Below are positions 24,281 to 33,522 of a stretch of DNA of 50,415 nt, in pieces. Location: the NCBI GenBank assembly GCA_003222115.1, contig QHUL01000066.1:1-50415 (forward strand), written 5' to 3'. Source of the DNA: Gemmatimonadota bacterium. GTDB lineage: Bacteria > Gemmatimonadota > Gemmatimonadetes > Gemmatimonadales > GWC2-71-9. Each line of letters begins with the position of its first letter. Position 1 is the first letter of the stretch. The position numbers were made by a program, and so were the translations under genes. The notes under the pieces are model-generated. The model was given only the letters and a program-made list of their open reading frames with translations, was not told the DNA's origin and ran no database searches.

Positions 24281-24322
24281 TGATACGCAGTATTTGATAC
24301 GCCGTTCGTGATACGCCGTTGC
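24281..24322. repeat. 14-bp tandem repeat, three copies
   Basis: TGATACGCMGTWTT-type units at 24281, 24295 and 24309 fill the gap between the M16 stop and the ald start. Possibly slipped-strand or two-heptamer-based; effect on ald expression unknown. Confidence 0.8.
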
Positions 24323-24325
24323 TGT

Positions 24326-25603
24326 TCAGCCTTTGTTATTCTCAGGTCCCAGCCAGACCACCGTCTGCCGCTCGGGCGCGAAGAATTCGGCGGCGACGGC
24401 CGCCACCTCGTCCGCGGTCAGCGATCCGACGGTCGCGACCACCTGGTCGAGGCTCTGATACGGCTCCCCGTAGACCGAGAAGCCCGCCAAACGATACATC
24501 CGGGCGGACGGGCTCTCCAGAGACAGCATCAGCTGGCCCTGGGCCTGTTGTTTCGCCTCCGCCAGCGCGTCGCCCGCGAGCGATTCGCGCGCGAGCTTGG
24601 CGTACTCCTCGTGGATCGCGCCGGCCGCCTGCGCGGCCGTCTTGGGCTGCGTGCCCACGTACACGCCCGCCACGCCCATCTGGCGATACAGGCTGGTGAA
24701 GGAGTAGACCGCGTAGGCGAGCCCCAGCTCCTCACGCACCCGCTGGAACAGCCGGGAGGACATCCCGCCGCCGAACACGTTGGAGAGCACCAGCAGGGCG
24801 TACTTGCGCCGGTCGGCGTAAGGGATCGAGTCGGTCGCGAACACGATGTGGGTCTGGGCCGTGTCCTTGGGGTGGCGCAGCTCGCCGCCCCGCACCGCCG
24901 GCGTGACGGGGGGGACCGGCGGCACCCCTTCGCGCTTCCCCGTTCCCCCTTCCCCGTCGAACCACCCCAGGCCCGCGACGAGCTCGAGCAGCCGCTCGTG
25001 GGTGAGGTTGCCGGCGGCCGCGAAGACACAGTTGCCCGGGAAGTACGCGCGCTCGTGGAGCTGTTTCAGGTTCTTCGTGGCGAGCGCGCTCACCGACTCC
25101 CGCGTTCCCAGGATGGAGTAGCCGTACGGGTGGGACGGCCAGAGCTGCCGGGCCGACAGATCGAACACCAGGTCGTCGGGGGTGTCCTCCACGGTGTTGA
25201 TCTCCTCGAGCACGACGTTGCGCTCCAGCTCGAGGTCGCTCGAGCGCAGCAGCGGGTGGCGCACGAGGTCCGTGAGGACGTCGAGAGCGCGCGGCAGGTC
25301 GGCATCGAGGACGCGTGCCTGAAACGCGGTCGTGTCGCGGGAGGTGTAGGCGTCGAGCGAGCCGCCCCGGGCCTCGAGCGCCAGCGCGATTTCCTGCGCC
25401 GTGCGCCGCTCGGTCCCCTTGAACACCATGTGCTCGAGCAGGTGGGACACGCCCATCGTGGGCGCCGATTCGTGGGCGCTGGCGGTGCGCACCCACACGC
25501 CGACCGCCGCCGAGCGCACGCTCGGCACGCGCTCGGAGAGGACGACGAGCCCGTTCGGGGCGGTGGTTTGGAAGATCTCCCGGTCGAGCCGGACGGTCTC
25601 CAT
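24326..25603 (-). CDS. M16 family zinc peptidase (PqqL/MPP-like)
   Basis: 425 residues. Inverted zinc motif HLLEH (HxxEH) near residue 54 with the downstream Glu in EEINTVEDTPDD; C-terminal half is the inactive homologous domain with the R/Y pair region GGMSSRLFQRVREELGLAYAVYSF. Family members degrade peptides or process targeting sequences; a soluble bacterial mitochondrial-processing-peptidase-like protein often follows pnp. ATG 25603 overlaps the pnp TGA (TGATG). Residues about 219-226 (GEGGTGKRE) are a G-run-encoded insert between the domains. Confidence 0.94.
   Translation of the reverse strand: METVRLDREIFQTTAPNGLVVLSERVPSVRSAAVGVWVRTASAHESAPTMGVSHLLEHMVFKGTERRTAQEIALALEARGGSLDAYTSRDTTAFQARVLDADLPRALDVLTDLVRHPLLRSSDLELERNVVLEEINTVEDTPDDLVFDLSARQLWPSHPYGYSILGTRESVSALATKNLKQLHERAYFPGNCVFAAAGNLTHERLLELVAGLGWFDGEGGTGKREGVPPVPPVTPAVRGGELRHPKDTAQTHIVFATDSIPYADRRKYALLVLSNVFGGGMSSRLFQRVREELGLAYAVYSFTSLYRQMGVAGVYVGTQPKTAAQAAGAIHEEYAKLARESLAGDALAEAKQQAQGQLMLSLESPSARMYRLAGFSVYGEPYQSLDQVVATVGSLTADEVAAVAAEFFAPERQTVVWLGPENNKG
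24925..24955 (-). repeat. G-rich (GGGGGAA-type) insert in the M16 gene
   Basis: C4-N9-C4-GTT-C5-TT-C4 on the plus strand; coding-strand G runs translated as GEGGTGKREG in an interdomain loop. Same DNA pattern as in cmk and aroA. Confidence 0.65.
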
Positions 25604-27699
25604 CAACGCGAGCGGGCGGGCTCCGGCGCTTCCAGCAGCGCCTTCCGGGACAGCCGCATCCGCCCGCGCTCATCCACCTCGAGCAGCTTCACCCGCACCT
25701 TGTCGCCCTTCTTCACCACGTCCTCGGTGCGCTCGGTGCGGCCGTGCTGCAGCTCGGAGATGTGCAGCAGTCCCTCGACGCCCGGGATGATCTCGACGAA
25801 CGCCCCGAACGCGGTGGTGCTCTTGACGACGCCCTCGTACACCTTCCCCACCTCGGGCTCCTGCACGATCGCCGCGATCATGTCGCGCGCCCGCTCGCCG
25901 CCCTCGCCCACGGCCGAGATGGTGACCAGCCCGGAGTCGTCCACGTTGATCTCGGCGCCGGTCTGCTCCTGGATGCCGCGAATGATCTTGCCCTTGGGGC
26001 CGATGACGTCGCCGATCTTGTCGGGCCGGACCTGGATCGTGATGATGCGCGGCGCGTACTTGGAGAGCTGCGAGCGCGGCCGGGCGATCGTCTGATCCAT
26101 GATGTCGAGGATGTGCAGGCGCGCGCGGCGCGCCTTGTCGAGCGCTTCGCTGATGATCTTGAAGTCCAGTCCCTCGATCTTGATGTCCATCTGGATCGAG
26201 GTCACGCCCTGGCGCGTGCCCGCGACCTTGAAGTCCATATCGCCGAGGCGGTCCTCCGTGCCCAGGATGTCGGTGAGCACCGCGACCCGCGCGCCTTCCT
26301 TGATGAGCCCCATCGCGATGCCGGCGCAGGCCCCCGTCATCGGCACGCCGGCGTCGAACAGGGCGAGCGAACCGCCGCACACCGTCGCCATGGACGACGA
26401 GCCGTTCGACTCCAGGATGTCCGACACGATCCGGATGGTGTAGGGGAACTGGTCGTAGGGCGGCAGCAGGGCCTGGAGCGCGCGCTCGGCCAGCGCGCCG
26501 TGGCCGACCTCGCGCCGCGACGTCCCGCGGATCGGCTTCACCTCACCCGTGGAGAACGGCGGGAAGTTGTAGTGCAGCATGAACGACTTCGACGTCTCCT
26601 GCGCCACGTCGATCGAGTCGATGCGCTGCTCGTCGCTCACGGTGCCGAGCGTCACGGACACGAGGGCCTGCGTCTGCCCGCGCGTGAACAGCGCCGATCC
26701 ATGGGTCCGCGGCAGCACCCCCACCTCGCAGCTGATGGGGCGCACCGTGTCCAGGTCGCGCCCGTCGATGCGCTCGCCGCGCGTCAGGACCTGCTCGCGC
26801 ATCGTGGTGTACTCGATCTCCTCGAGGACCGCGCCGATGTCCTTCGGGTTGTCCGGGAACTCGGCGCCGAGCTGCTCCTGCACGGTCGCCTTGAGGGCCG
26901 CGAGCGCCTGCGCCCGCTGCGCCTTCTCGGGCAGGTTGGTCGCCTCGGTCACGCGCGGTCCCGCGAGCTCCCGCACCCGCGCCACCAGCGCGGCCGGCGG
27001 CTCCACCTTGGTCCACTCCATCTTCGGCTGGCGCTTGTCCGCCACCAGCTCGTCCGCCGCGTCGAGCAGCTCGCGAATGCCGCGCTGCCCCACTTCCAGC
27101 GCCTTCACGATCTCCCCCTCGGTCAGCTCCAGCGCCCCGCCCTCCACCATCACGATCGAGTCCCGCGAGCCGGACACCGTCAGGTCCACGTCCGAAAACT
27201 CGAGCTGCTGGAACGTGGGATTGAGGATCCACGCCCCTTCGACGCGCCCCACCCGCACCGCCGCGACCGGGCCCTTCCACGGCACCACGGACATCGTCAG
27301 CGCGGCCGAGGCGGCGGTCAGCCCGAGCACGTCGGCGTCGTTCTCCTGGTCGGCCGACAGGACGTAGACGAACACCTGGACCTCGTTCTTGAACCCCTCG
27401 GGGAAGAGCGGGCGGATCGAGCGGTCGATCACCCGGGCGGCGAGCACCTCCTCGTCGGAGGGCCGGCCTTCGCGCTTGAGGAAGCCGCCCGGAATCTTGC
27501 CGGCGGCGTAGGCCTTCTCGCGGTATTCGACGGTCAGCGGGAAAAAGGGGAGGGTCGAGATGTTGTCCGAGACGGTCACGGTCGCGAGCACCACCGTGTC
27601 CCCGAACTGGATCAGGCACGAGCCGGCGGCCTGCTTGGCCAGCCGGCCGGTCTCGAGCCGCAACGACCGTCCCGCGAAAGTCTTGTCAACGTGCTTCAC
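25603..27699 (-). CDS. pnp: polyribonucleotide nucleotidyltransferase
   Basis: Phosphorolytic 3'-5' exoribonuclease, trimeric, core of RNA decay. 698 residues: two RNase PH domains with a helical linker, the active second domain with [21 protein letters not shown] and [19 protein letters not shown], then KH domain ([21 protein letters not shown], about 565-585) and C-terminal S1 domain ([28 protein letters not shown], about 632-659). GTG start at 27699 with homology from the first residues ([13 protein letters not shown]). 83 bp after rpsO, the classical rpsO-pnp pair, with a hairpin between. Confidence 0.98.
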   Translation of the reverse strand: MKHVDKTFAGRSLRLETGRLAKQAAGSCLIQFGDTVVLATVTVSDNISTLPFFPLTVEYREKAYAAGKIPGGFLKREGRPSDEEVLAARVIDRSIRPLFPEGFKNEVQVFVYVLSADQENDADVLGLTAASAALTMSVVPWKGPVAAVRVGRVEGAWILNPTFQQLEFSDVDLTVSGSRDSIVMVEGGALELTEGEIVKALEVGQRGIRELLDAADELVADKRQPKMEWTKVEPPAALVARVRELAGPRVTEATNLPEKAQRAQALAALKATVQEQLGAEFPDNPKDIGAVLEEIEYTTMREQVLTRGERIDGRDLDTVRPISCEVGVLPRTHGSALFTRGQTQALVSVTLGTVSDEQRIDSIDVAQETSKSFMLHYNFPPFSTGEVKPIRGTSRREVGHGALAERALQALLPPYDQFPYTIRIVSDILESNGSSSMATVCGGSLALFDAGVPMTGACAGIAMGLIKEGARVAVLTDILGTEDRLGDMDFKVAGTRQGVTSIQMDIKIEGLDFKIISEALDKARRARLHILDIMDQTIARPRSQLSKYAPRIITIQVRPDKIGDVIGPKGKIIRGIQEQTGAEINVDDSGLVTISAVGEGGERARDMIAAIVQEPEVGKVYEGVVKSTTAFGAFVEIIPGVEGLLHISELQHGRTERTEDVVKKGDKVRVKLLEVDERGRMRLSRKALLEAPEPARSR

Positions 27700-27736
27700 T
27701 ATGTCGCCTGACTAGAGCACCAGAAAAATACGCCGA

Positions 27737-27762
27737 GCGCCCCGGTGCTCTTCCCGGGGCGC
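27737..27762 (-). terminator. hairpin with U-run between rpsO and pnp
   Basis: Perfect 9-bp stem (27737-27745 with 27754-27762), 8-base loop; on the minus strand it is followed eight bases later by TTTTT. Resembles the partial terminator/processing region between rpsO and pnp in other bacteria. Confidence 0.65.
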
Positions 27763-27782
27763 GCCGGCGCGACGCCGTTGGC

Positions 27783-28040
27783 TTAATGGCGGAGACCCAG
27801 CTCGTCGATGAGCTGCCGATAGCGTTCCAGGTCCACGCGCTTCAAGTACTCCAGCAGGCGGCGGCGCTTGCTGACCATTTTCAAGAGGCCGCGCTGCCCA
27901 TGGTTGTCCTTGGCGTGCGCCCGGAAGTGATCGGTCAGGCTGTTGATCCGCTCGGTGAGCAGCGCGATCTGGACCGGGGCGGAGCCCGTGTCGCGGTCGT
28001 GCAGCCCGTACTTCCTGACCGGCGTCGTCTTGTCGTACAT
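27783..28040 (-). CDS. rpsO: 30S ribosomal protein S15 (uS15)
   Basis: 85 residues, primary 16S rRNA-binding protein of the small-subunit platform. Seen: [37 protein letters not shown] and [22 protein letters not shown], the conserved RNA-binding core. ATG 28040 follows GGAA spaced normally. Divergent from the kinase gene with 70 bp between. Followed by a hairpin and pnp. Confidence 0.98.
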   Translation of the reverse strand: MYDKTTPVRKYGLHDRDTGSAPVQIALLTERINSLTDHFRAHAKDNHGQRGLLKMVSKRRRLLEYLKRVDLERYRQLIDELGLRH

Positions 28041-28110
28041 CTGTTCCGGCTTCCTAATTATCGAGATCGCAGTAAGTTAGAGGCCCAACGCCCGAATGTA
28101 AAGCCCACAC

Positions 28111-29073
28111 GTGACCCACACACCCACCGACCTCGTCGATCACACGATCGGCCCCTACCACCTCGAGCGCCTGCTCGGCCAGGGCGGCTTCGCCTGGCTG
28201 TTCGTCGGGCGGGAGCTCGACGGGACTCCGGTGGCGGTCAAGATCCTGAAGCCCCGCTACGCAGCCGACCCCCAGTTCGAGATCAGGTTTCGCAACGAGG
28301 CCGAGACGGCCGCCAAGCTCGACCATCCCAACATCATCCGCATCCGCTTCGTGGCGCGCTCCGGGGACTACGTCTACTTCGCCATGGACCTGTGCACCGA
28401 CTCGCTCGGCGCCCGGCTCGCCCGCGAAGGCCCGCTCGCCGAGCGCGACATTCTGGCCATCGCCGCGGACGTAGCGCGGGGGCTCGACTTCGCGCACCGG
28501 CAGGGCGTGGTCCATCGCGATCTGAAGCCCGACAACATCCTCATCCACTCGGACGGCAGTGCGGTGATCTCGGACTTCGGGATCGCCCGGGCCGTGTCGG
28601 GGTACGTCGCCTCCACCGGCGTGAACATGACGATCGGCACGCCGCACTACCTCTCACCCGAGCAGGCCCAGGGCCGCCCCGTGGACCAGCGAGCCGACTT
28701 CTACGCCCTCGGCGTTACGCTGTACAAGGCGGCGACGGGCGAGGTGCCGTTCACATCCACCGACTGGTTCGAGCTGGCGCGCCTGCACGTCGAGGCCCCG
28801 CCCCCATCGCTCCGCAAGAAGCGGCCGGAGCTGTCGAAGCGCTTCGAGCGGGTGGTGATGAAGTGCCTCGCCAAGCACCCCGACGACCGCTACGCCGACG
28901 CGGCGGCGCTGCTCGCCGATCTCGGGGACTTCGCCACGCACCAGCGCGCCACGGAGGACGTCGGGCTGGCGCCGGTGGGCACGAACGAGCAACGGGTGCC
29001 GTGGCGGCTCGTGGCGGCGATCGTTTTGGGAGTGGCGCTGCTGGTGCTGGTCGTGGTCAAGCTGATGCGCTGA
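28111..29073 (+). CDS. Hanks-type serine/threonine protein kinase, membrane-anchored
   Basis: 320 residues. Kinase domain about 14-275: glycine loop GQGGFAWLFVG (23-33), ATP lysine K44 in VAVKILK, catalytic loop HRDLKPDN (135-142, D137), DFG (155-157), activation segment ending SPE (182-184), DFYALGVTLY. A single C-terminal membrane helix (WRLVAAIVLGVALLVLVVV, about 298-316) leaves only a few residues outside, so there is no sensor domain. Substrates unknown. GTG start at 28111. Its 3' end overlaps the convergent small gene by 17 bp. Confidence 0.95.
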   Translation: MTHTPTDLVDHTIGPYHLERLLGQGGFAWLFVGRELDGTPVAVKILKPRYAADPQFEIRFRNEAETAAKLDHPNIIRIRFVARSGDYVYFAMDLCTDSLGARLAREGPLAERDILAIAADVARGLDFAHRQGVVHRDLKPDNILIHSDGSAVISDFGIARAVSGYVASTGVNMTIGTPHYLSPEQAQGRPVDQRADFYALGVTLYKAATGEVPFTSTDWFELARLHVEAPPPSLRKKRPELSKRFERVVMKCLAKHPDDRYADAAALLADLGDFATHQRATEDVGLAPVGTNEQRVPWRLVAAIVLGVALLVLVVVKLMR

Positions 29074-29440
29074 ACAGCCGGCGGATCGCTGCCAGCGCGC
29101 GGCCCACTAGGCCGTCACCCTTCCCCTCGACCGCCAGGGAGTTCTTTAGGAGGTAGTTCTCCGCCGCGCGGCGCAGCTCGGCCTCGTACTGCTTCGAGAA
29201 CGGCCGCTCGGCGAGCCGAATCGCGAACCCGGCTCCGCCGGGCCTCGCCGCGAGCTCCACGACTCCCGGGGCGGCCCGCTGGATGACGTCGATCAGTGGC
29301 TTCAACCCGTCCCTCGTCCCCCTTCCCCCGTCCCCGTAGTACGCCGCGGAGACAAGCGCGACGAGCCCCTCCGGCTTGACCCGGCCCGCCACGTACCCGG
29401 CGATCGCCAGGCTAACGGGGGAGGATGCGGAGGACGTCAT
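29057..29440 (-). CDS. hypothetical protein carrying two kinds of repeat insert
   Basis: 127 residues, no recognised domain. N-terminal half is mildly hydrophobic (SLAIAGYVAGRVKPEGLVALVSAAYYG), the C-terminal half is mixed charged helix (ERPFSKQYEAELRRAAENYL). Two segments are repeat-derived: GDGGRGTRDG from a G-run tract (29306-29335) and LLKNSLAVEGKGDG from the 23-bp dispersed element. Start ATG 29440 lies 29 nt inside the end of rseP, a coupling that supports expression; its stop overlaps the kinase gene. Function unknown. Confidence 0.65.
   Translation of the reverse strand: MTSSASSPVSLAIAGYVAGRVKPEGLVALVSAAYYGDGGRGTRDGLKPLIDVIQRAAPGVVELAARPGGAGFAIRLAERPFSKQYEAELRRAAENYLLKNSLAVEGKGDGLVGRALAAIRRLFSASA
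29128..29150 (-). repeat. 23-bp dispersed intragenic element, copy D
   Basis: 21 of 23 bases match the copies in dxr (31714-31736) and aroA (45873-45895). Followed on the minus strand by GAGGGGAAGGGTGAC, very like the end of the aroA copy. Translated here as LLKNSLAV. Confidence 0.8.
29306..29335 (-). repeat. G-rich low-complexity insert
   Basis: C3-GT-C3-TCGT-C5-TT-C5-GT-C4 on the plus strand, translated as GDGGRGTRDG on the minus strand; five G runs on the coding strand. Confidence 0.6.
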
Positions 29441-30773
29441 TGACGAGGGCGAGTGCCATGAGACCGAGCACCACGAGGAAACCGATCTGGGTGAGGCGCG
29501 TCCGCACCTCGACCGGGAGCGGCTTGCGCCGCACGGCCTCGATCAGCAGGAACAGCACCTGGCCGCCGTCCAGAACCGGGACGGGGACCAGGTTCAAGAC
29601 CGCGAGGTTCACCGAGAAAAAGGCCACGAACGTGAGGAACCAATCGATCCCGAGGCGCGCCACCTGGCCGGTAATCTGGCCCACGAGGATGGGACCGCCG
29701 ACGTCCCTGGGCGAAAGCTGGCCGAGCACCAGTCCCTTGAGGAAGCCGAGCACGACGCGGACCCGGCCGATCGTTTCCTCGTAGCCGACGACGACGGCGC
29801 GGCCGATCGACTCGCGCACGTGGATGGTGGGCGGATCCTGCCCCGCGCCGATGGCGCCGTACACGTGCGGCCGCGGCGACGCAGTGTCGGTCTCCGTCCG
29901 CGGCTCGGGGGTGACCGTGATCCGGAGCAGCGCCGTGTCGCGCCGCACGTCGAAGCGGATCGGCTTGTCGGGGCTGCTCCACACGGCGTGCAGCACGTCG
30001 TTCCAGGAGCGAATGGTGTCGCCGTTGGCGCGCAGGAGCAGGTCGCCGGGCTTGAGCCCCGCCCGGATCGCCGGGCGCCCCGGCTCGAGCAGCCCGAGGC
30101 GCGGCGGCTCGAGTCGCACGAGCGCCTGGGCGAGCTGCTGGCGCGCCCGCAGCGACCCGTCCCCCAGGTGCACGTGGAGCGGCTCGGTGCGTCCGGCGAC
30201 CGCGAAGTCGAGGTCCGTTCCGCCGCTCACGATCCCCTCGATGAGGTCGTTCCAGGTGCGCACCGTATCGCCGTTGAGCCTCACGATGCGGTCGCCGTGG
30301 CGCAGCGCGGCGAGGGCTTCCGCCCCCGCCGGCAGGACCGCCGCGGTGACCGAGTCGACCTGCGTGGTCGCGAGCTGCGGCGAGCCGATCGTGGCCGCGA
30401 CGCCGGCGTAGATCGCGAACGCGAGCACGAGGTTCATCGTCACGCCCGCCAGCATCACGACGAGGCGCGCGGGGACCGACTTACTCTCGATCACCCGCGC
30501 GGGATCGATCGGCGCGGCCGCGGCGCCGCCCTCGAGCGCGCCCGCCGGACCTTCCTCCTCGAGCGTCGCGAGCTTGACGTAGCCTCCGAGGGGGAGCAAT
30601 GAGAGCCAGTACTCCGTCTCGCCCCAGCGCCGACGCCACAGCGGCCGCCCGAACCCGATCGAGAAGCGCAGCACCTGGACGCCCACCGCTTTCGCCGCGA
30701 GGAAGTGGCCCATCTCGTGCACGAAGATCAGCGGCCCGAGGACGACCGCGAGTGCGGCCAGCGTCAGGAGCAC
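29412..30773 (-). CDS. rseP: site-2 zinc metalloprotease, RseP type
   Basis: Intramembrane protease that cleaves anti-sigma factors or signal-peptide remnants. 453 residues. Seen: zinc motif HEMGH in the first helix (LIFVHEMGHFLAAK), GFGRPLWRRR, PLGGYVKLA, two PDZ domains (around LRHGDRIVRLNGDTVRTWND and LKPGDLLLRANGDTIRSWND), and the third-ligand motif NLVPVPVLDGGQVLF. GTG start at 30773 gives the canonical MLLTLAALAVVLGPLIFVHE and has GGGAGG four bases upstream; it overlaps the dxr end by 10 nt. The uppS-cdsA-dxr-rseP order is widely conserved. Confidence 0.96.
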   Translation of the reverse strand: MLLTLAALAVVLGPLIFVHEMGHFLAAKAVGVQVLRFSIGFGRPLWRRRWGETEYWLSLLPLGGYVKLATLEEEGPAGALEGGAAAAPIDPARVIESKSVPARLVVMLAGVTMNLVLAFAIYAGVAATIGSPQLATTQVDSVTAAVLPAGAEALAALRHGDRIVRLNGDTVRTWNDLIEGIVSGGTDLDFAVAGRTEPLHVHLGDGSLRARQQLAQALVRLEPPRLGLLEPGRPAIRAGLKPGDLLLRANGDTIRSWNDVLHAVWSSPDKPIRFDVRRDTALLRITVTPEPRTETDTASPRPHVYGAIGAGQDPPTIHVRESIGRAVVVGYEETIGRVRVVLGFLKGLVLGQLSPRDVGGPILVGQITGQVARLGIDWFLTFVAFFSVNLAVLNLVPVPVLDGGQVLFLLIEAVRRKPLPVEVRTRLTQIGFLVVLGLMALALVNDVLRILPR

Positions 30774-31924
30774 GCCGCCTCCCGCGCCAGGCGGCGCGCC
30801 ACGGCGTCCGCGGAGAGCACGTCCTCCAGGCTCCGCGCGCTGGACGGCCAGGGTGCCGCCAGCACGCGCTCGATCGTCTCCGCGATCTTGCCGAAGCGGA
30901 TCCGCCCCTCGAGGAAGAGCTGCACCGCCACCTCGTTTGCGGCGTTGAACGCCGCCGGCGCCGTCCCTCCCTGCTCCCCCGCCGCCCGCCCGAGGGCGTA
31001 GGCGGGATAGAGCTCCGGCCTCACCGGCTCGAAGGTGAGCGCACCCGCCTCCACCGGGTCGAACCGCTTCGCGCCGCGGTCGGGCACCCGCTCGGGATGG
31101 GTCAACGCGTAGAGAATGGGCAGCTCCATCGTGGGGAAGCCGACCTGGGCGAGCACCGAGCCATCCACGAACTCGACGAACGCGTGCACCACCGATTGGG
31201 GGTGCACGACCACCTGGACCGCCGGGTAGGGCAGCCCGAACAGGAAGTGCGCCTCGATCACCTCCAGCGCCTTGTTGACCAGTGTCGCGGAGTCCACGGT
31301 GATCTTCTTGCCCATTTTCCACGTGGGGTGCTGCAGCGCCTCGGCCACCGTCGCTCCGGCGAGGCGCTCCGGCGTCCAGGTCCGGAACGGCCCGCCCGAC
31401 GCCGTGAGGATGAGGCGCGCGAGCTCGCCGGGCCTGCGGCCGGTGATGCACTGCAGCACGGCGCTGTGCTCGGAATCGACCGGCACGATCTCCCCGCCCC
31501 CCGCCCGCGCGGCCTCGGTGACGAGCTCCCCCGCCATCACGAGGGCTTCCTTGTTGGCGAGCGCCACGCGCTTGCCAGCGCGCAGCGCGGCGAGCGTCGC
31601 CTCGAGGCCCGCCGCGCCGACGATTGCGTTCACCACGATCCCGACGTCCGGGTGCGTTGCGGCCTCCACGAGGCAGGCATTCCCGGTGCCCCCTTCCCAC
31701 GCCCCACGCCCCACGACCGTCAGGGAGTCCTTTAGGATGCCTCCGCCGTTGACGATCCCTACGTAGGCCGGATGCCATTCGGCGACCTGGCCTTCCAGCA
31801 GCTCCGCGTTCGAGTGCGCGGTGAGCGCCACCACGCGGAAGCGCTCGCGCTGGCGCCGCAGCACCTGCAGCGTGGACGTGCCGATCGATCCGGTCGAGCC
31901 GAGGATGGCGACGCCGCGGGTCAT
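30764..31924 (-). CDS. dxr: 1-deoxy-D-xylulose 5-phosphate reductoisomerase, with insert
   Basis: NADPH enzyme making 2-C-methylerythritol 4-phosphate, committed step of the MEP isoprenoid pathway. 386 residues. Seen: nucleotide motif ILGSTGSIGTSTLQVL (8-23), ALANKEALV, metal and substrate motif VPVDSEHSA, ILTASGGPFR, HPTWKMGKKITVDSATL. Residues about 55-77 (GGGILKDSLTVVGRGAWEGG and following) are not part of the usual enzyme: they are encoded by the 23-bp element plus a G-run tract, inserted before LVEAATHPDVGIVVNAIVG. ATG overlaps the cdsA stop as ATGA. Confidence 0.96.
   Translation of the reverse strand: MTRGVAILGSTGSIGTSTLQVLRRQRERFRVVALTAHSNAELLEGQVAEWHPAYVGIVNGGGILKDSLTVVGRGAWEGGTGNACLVEAATHPDVGIVVNAIVGAAGLEATLAALRAGKRVALANKEALVMAGELVTEAARAGGGEIVPVDSEHSAVLQCITGRRPGELARLILTASGGPFRTWTPERLAGATVAEALQHPTWKMGKKITVDSATLVNKALEVIEAHFLFGLPYPAVQVVVHPQSVVHAFVEFVDGSVLAQVGFPTMELPILYALTHPERVPDRGAKRFDPVEAGALTFEPVRPELYPAYALGRAAGEQGGTAPAAFNAANEVAVQLFLEGRIRFGKIAETIERVLAAPWPSSARSLEDVLSADAVARRLAREAACS
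31689..31736 (-). repeat. dispersed intragenic element copy A plus GGGGCGT tract (in dxr)
   Basis: 23-bp element at 31714-31736 (identical to 45873-45895), joined on the minus strand to GGGGCGTGGGGCGTGGGAAG and a further G run (31689-31712). Translated as LKDSLTVVGRGAWEGG in a surface region of Dxr. Confidence 0.85.
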
Positions 31925-32781
31925 ACCACGCCGAACAGCTTGAAGAGCCCGGCCGTGACCGGGACCACGAAGTACAGCGAATCGAGCCGGTCGAGCACGC
32001 CACCGTGACCCGGGATGAGCGACGAGGAGTCCTTGAGCCCGGCCTCGCGCTTGAACAGCGACTCGGCCACGTCGCCCGTCTGCGCGGCCAGCGCGACCGC
32101 CGCACCCATCGTCACGAGCTGCAGGCTGCCGAGTTGCATGGCGACGCGGTCCAGCACGAGCGGGCCGTACAACAGCGCGGCGGCGAGCGCGCCCACGGTG
32201 CCGCCGATCGCGCCCGCCCACGTCTTCCTGGGGGACAGCACCGGCGCGAGCCTCGGGCCGCCGAGCAGCGTCCCGGCCGCCATGGCGCAAGTATCGCACA
32301 CCCACGTGAGGACGAGGGGCATCACCACGAGCGCGGTGGAGCCCAGGGGGTGCGCCTCGCTGTGGTCGCCGTGCCGGATCGCGACCGTGAACGCGAGCAA
32401 GGCCGACGCGTACAGCACCCCGAACACCGTCACCGCCACGGCGGTCAGCGGGCGGCGCTCCGGCCCGCGCGCGAACGTCGCCGTGGTGAGCACCGCCACG
32501 AGCCACAGCGCGCCGGCGAAGATCGCCGGCTCGGCCCAGCGCTCGGTGGAGCCCTTGGCCCAAACGGTCGCGAACGGAATCACCGCCGCCGCCGCGTAGC
32601 CCAATCCCTCGAGCGGCTCGACCCCCTGCCGGCGCGCCAGGTCGTACAGCTCGCGGGTGCCGAGCACGCCGAGGCAGGCGAGAAATGTCGCCAGCACCCA
32701 GCCGCCCAGCCGCAGCACGATCACCGTAGCGGCGATGGCCGGGACGGCGAAGGCGATTCGCACGAGCAGGTTGCGAGACAT
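31921..32781 (-). CDS. cdsA: phosphatidate cytidylyltransferase
   Basis: Integral membrane enzyme making CDP-diacylglycerol from phosphatidate and CTP, the branch point for phospholipids. 286 residues with about seven membrane spans. Family signature near the C-terminus: SPRKTWAGAIGG and then AESLFKREAGLKDSSSLIPG followed by HGGVLDRLDS, including the metal-binding Asp residues. ATG 32781 overlaps the uppS stop (TAATG); stop overlaps dxr start. Part of frr-uppS-cdsA-dxr-rseP. Confidence 0.96.
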   Translation of the reverse strand: MSRNLLVRIAFAVPAIAATVIVLRLGGWVLATFLACLGVLGTRELYDLARRQGVEPLEGLGYAAAAVIPFATVWAKGSTERWAEPAIFAGALWLVAVLTTATFARGPERRPLTAVAVTVFGVLYASALLAFTVAIRHGDHSEAHPLGSTALVVMPLVLTWVCDTCAMAAGTLLGGPRLAPVLSPRKTWAGAIGGTVGALAAALLYGPLVLDRVAMQLGSLQLVTMGAAVALAAQTGDVAESLFKREAGLKDSSSLIPGHGGVLDRLDSLYFVVPVTAGLFKLFGVV

Positions 32782-33521
32782 TACACCGTGACCTTGCCGA
32801 AGCGCCGGTCGCGCCGCTGGTAGTCGAGGATCGCTTCGAACAGCTCGCCCCGCGTGACGTCCGGCCACAAGAGCGGCGTGATGTACAGCTCCGTGTAGGC
32901 GAGCTGCCACAGCAGAAAGTTCGACAGGCGACGCTCGCCCGAGGTGCGGATGAGGAGGTCGGGATCACGGCACGCCGCCGTATAGAGCCGCTCCCTGACC
33001 GCCTCTTCGTCGATCTCCTCGAGGCGCTTCGTCCCCTTGAGGACCTCCTCCGCGAGCAGCCGTGCCGCCCGGGCGATCTCTGCGCGCGAGGAGTACGAGA
33101 TGCACAGGTTCAGGACGAGGCGCGCGCCGTCGCGCGTCTCCCGCTCCACCCGCTCCACGGCGGCCCGGGCACCGGGCCCGAGCCGCGCCCGGTCCCCCAG
33201 CACGTGGACCCGGACGCCCTGCTGCCGCAGCTCCTCCACCTCCGCCGCGATGTACTCCTCCAGCAGCTCCATCAGCGCGGAGATCTCGGTCGGAGGCCGC
33301 TGCCAGTTTTCCTCCGAGAAGGCGAACAGCGTGAGCACCTCGACCCCCGCCGCGATCGCTCCCTCCACCACTTCCCGCACCGCCTTCATGCCGGCCCGGT
33401 GTCCCAGCGGGCGGGGCAGGTGGCGCTCGCGGGCCCAGCGCCCGTTCCCGTCCATGATGATGGCGATGTGGCGCGGCACCGCGCCGTGCCCCTTGATGCG
33501 GGCGAGGAGGTCGGGGGCCAC
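32781..33521 (-). CDS. uppS: undecaprenyl diphosphate synthase
   Basis: cis-Prenyltransferase producing the C55 lipid carrier for peptidoglycan and polysaccharides. 246 residues. Seen: catalytic IIMDGNGRWA with D24, GHRAGMKAVREVV, LTLFAFSEENWQRP, SYSSRAEI, and the basic pocket DLLIRTSGERRLSNFLLWQLAYTE. GTG start at 33521, one base after the frr stop. Supplies the lipid needed by RodA/PBP2. Confidence 0.97.
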   Translation of the reverse strand: MAPDLLARIKGHGAVPRHIAIIMDGNGRWARERHLPRPLGHRAGMKAVREVVEGAIAAGVEVLTLFAFSEENWQRPPTEISALMELLEEYIAAEVEELRQQGVRVHVLGDRARLGPGARAAVERVERETRDGARLVLNLCISYSSRAEIARAARLLAEEVLKGTKRLEEIDEEAVRERLYTAACRDPDLLIRTSGERRLSNFLLWQLAYTELYITPLLWPDVTRGELFEAILDYQRRDRRFGKVTV

Positions 33522-33522
33522 G

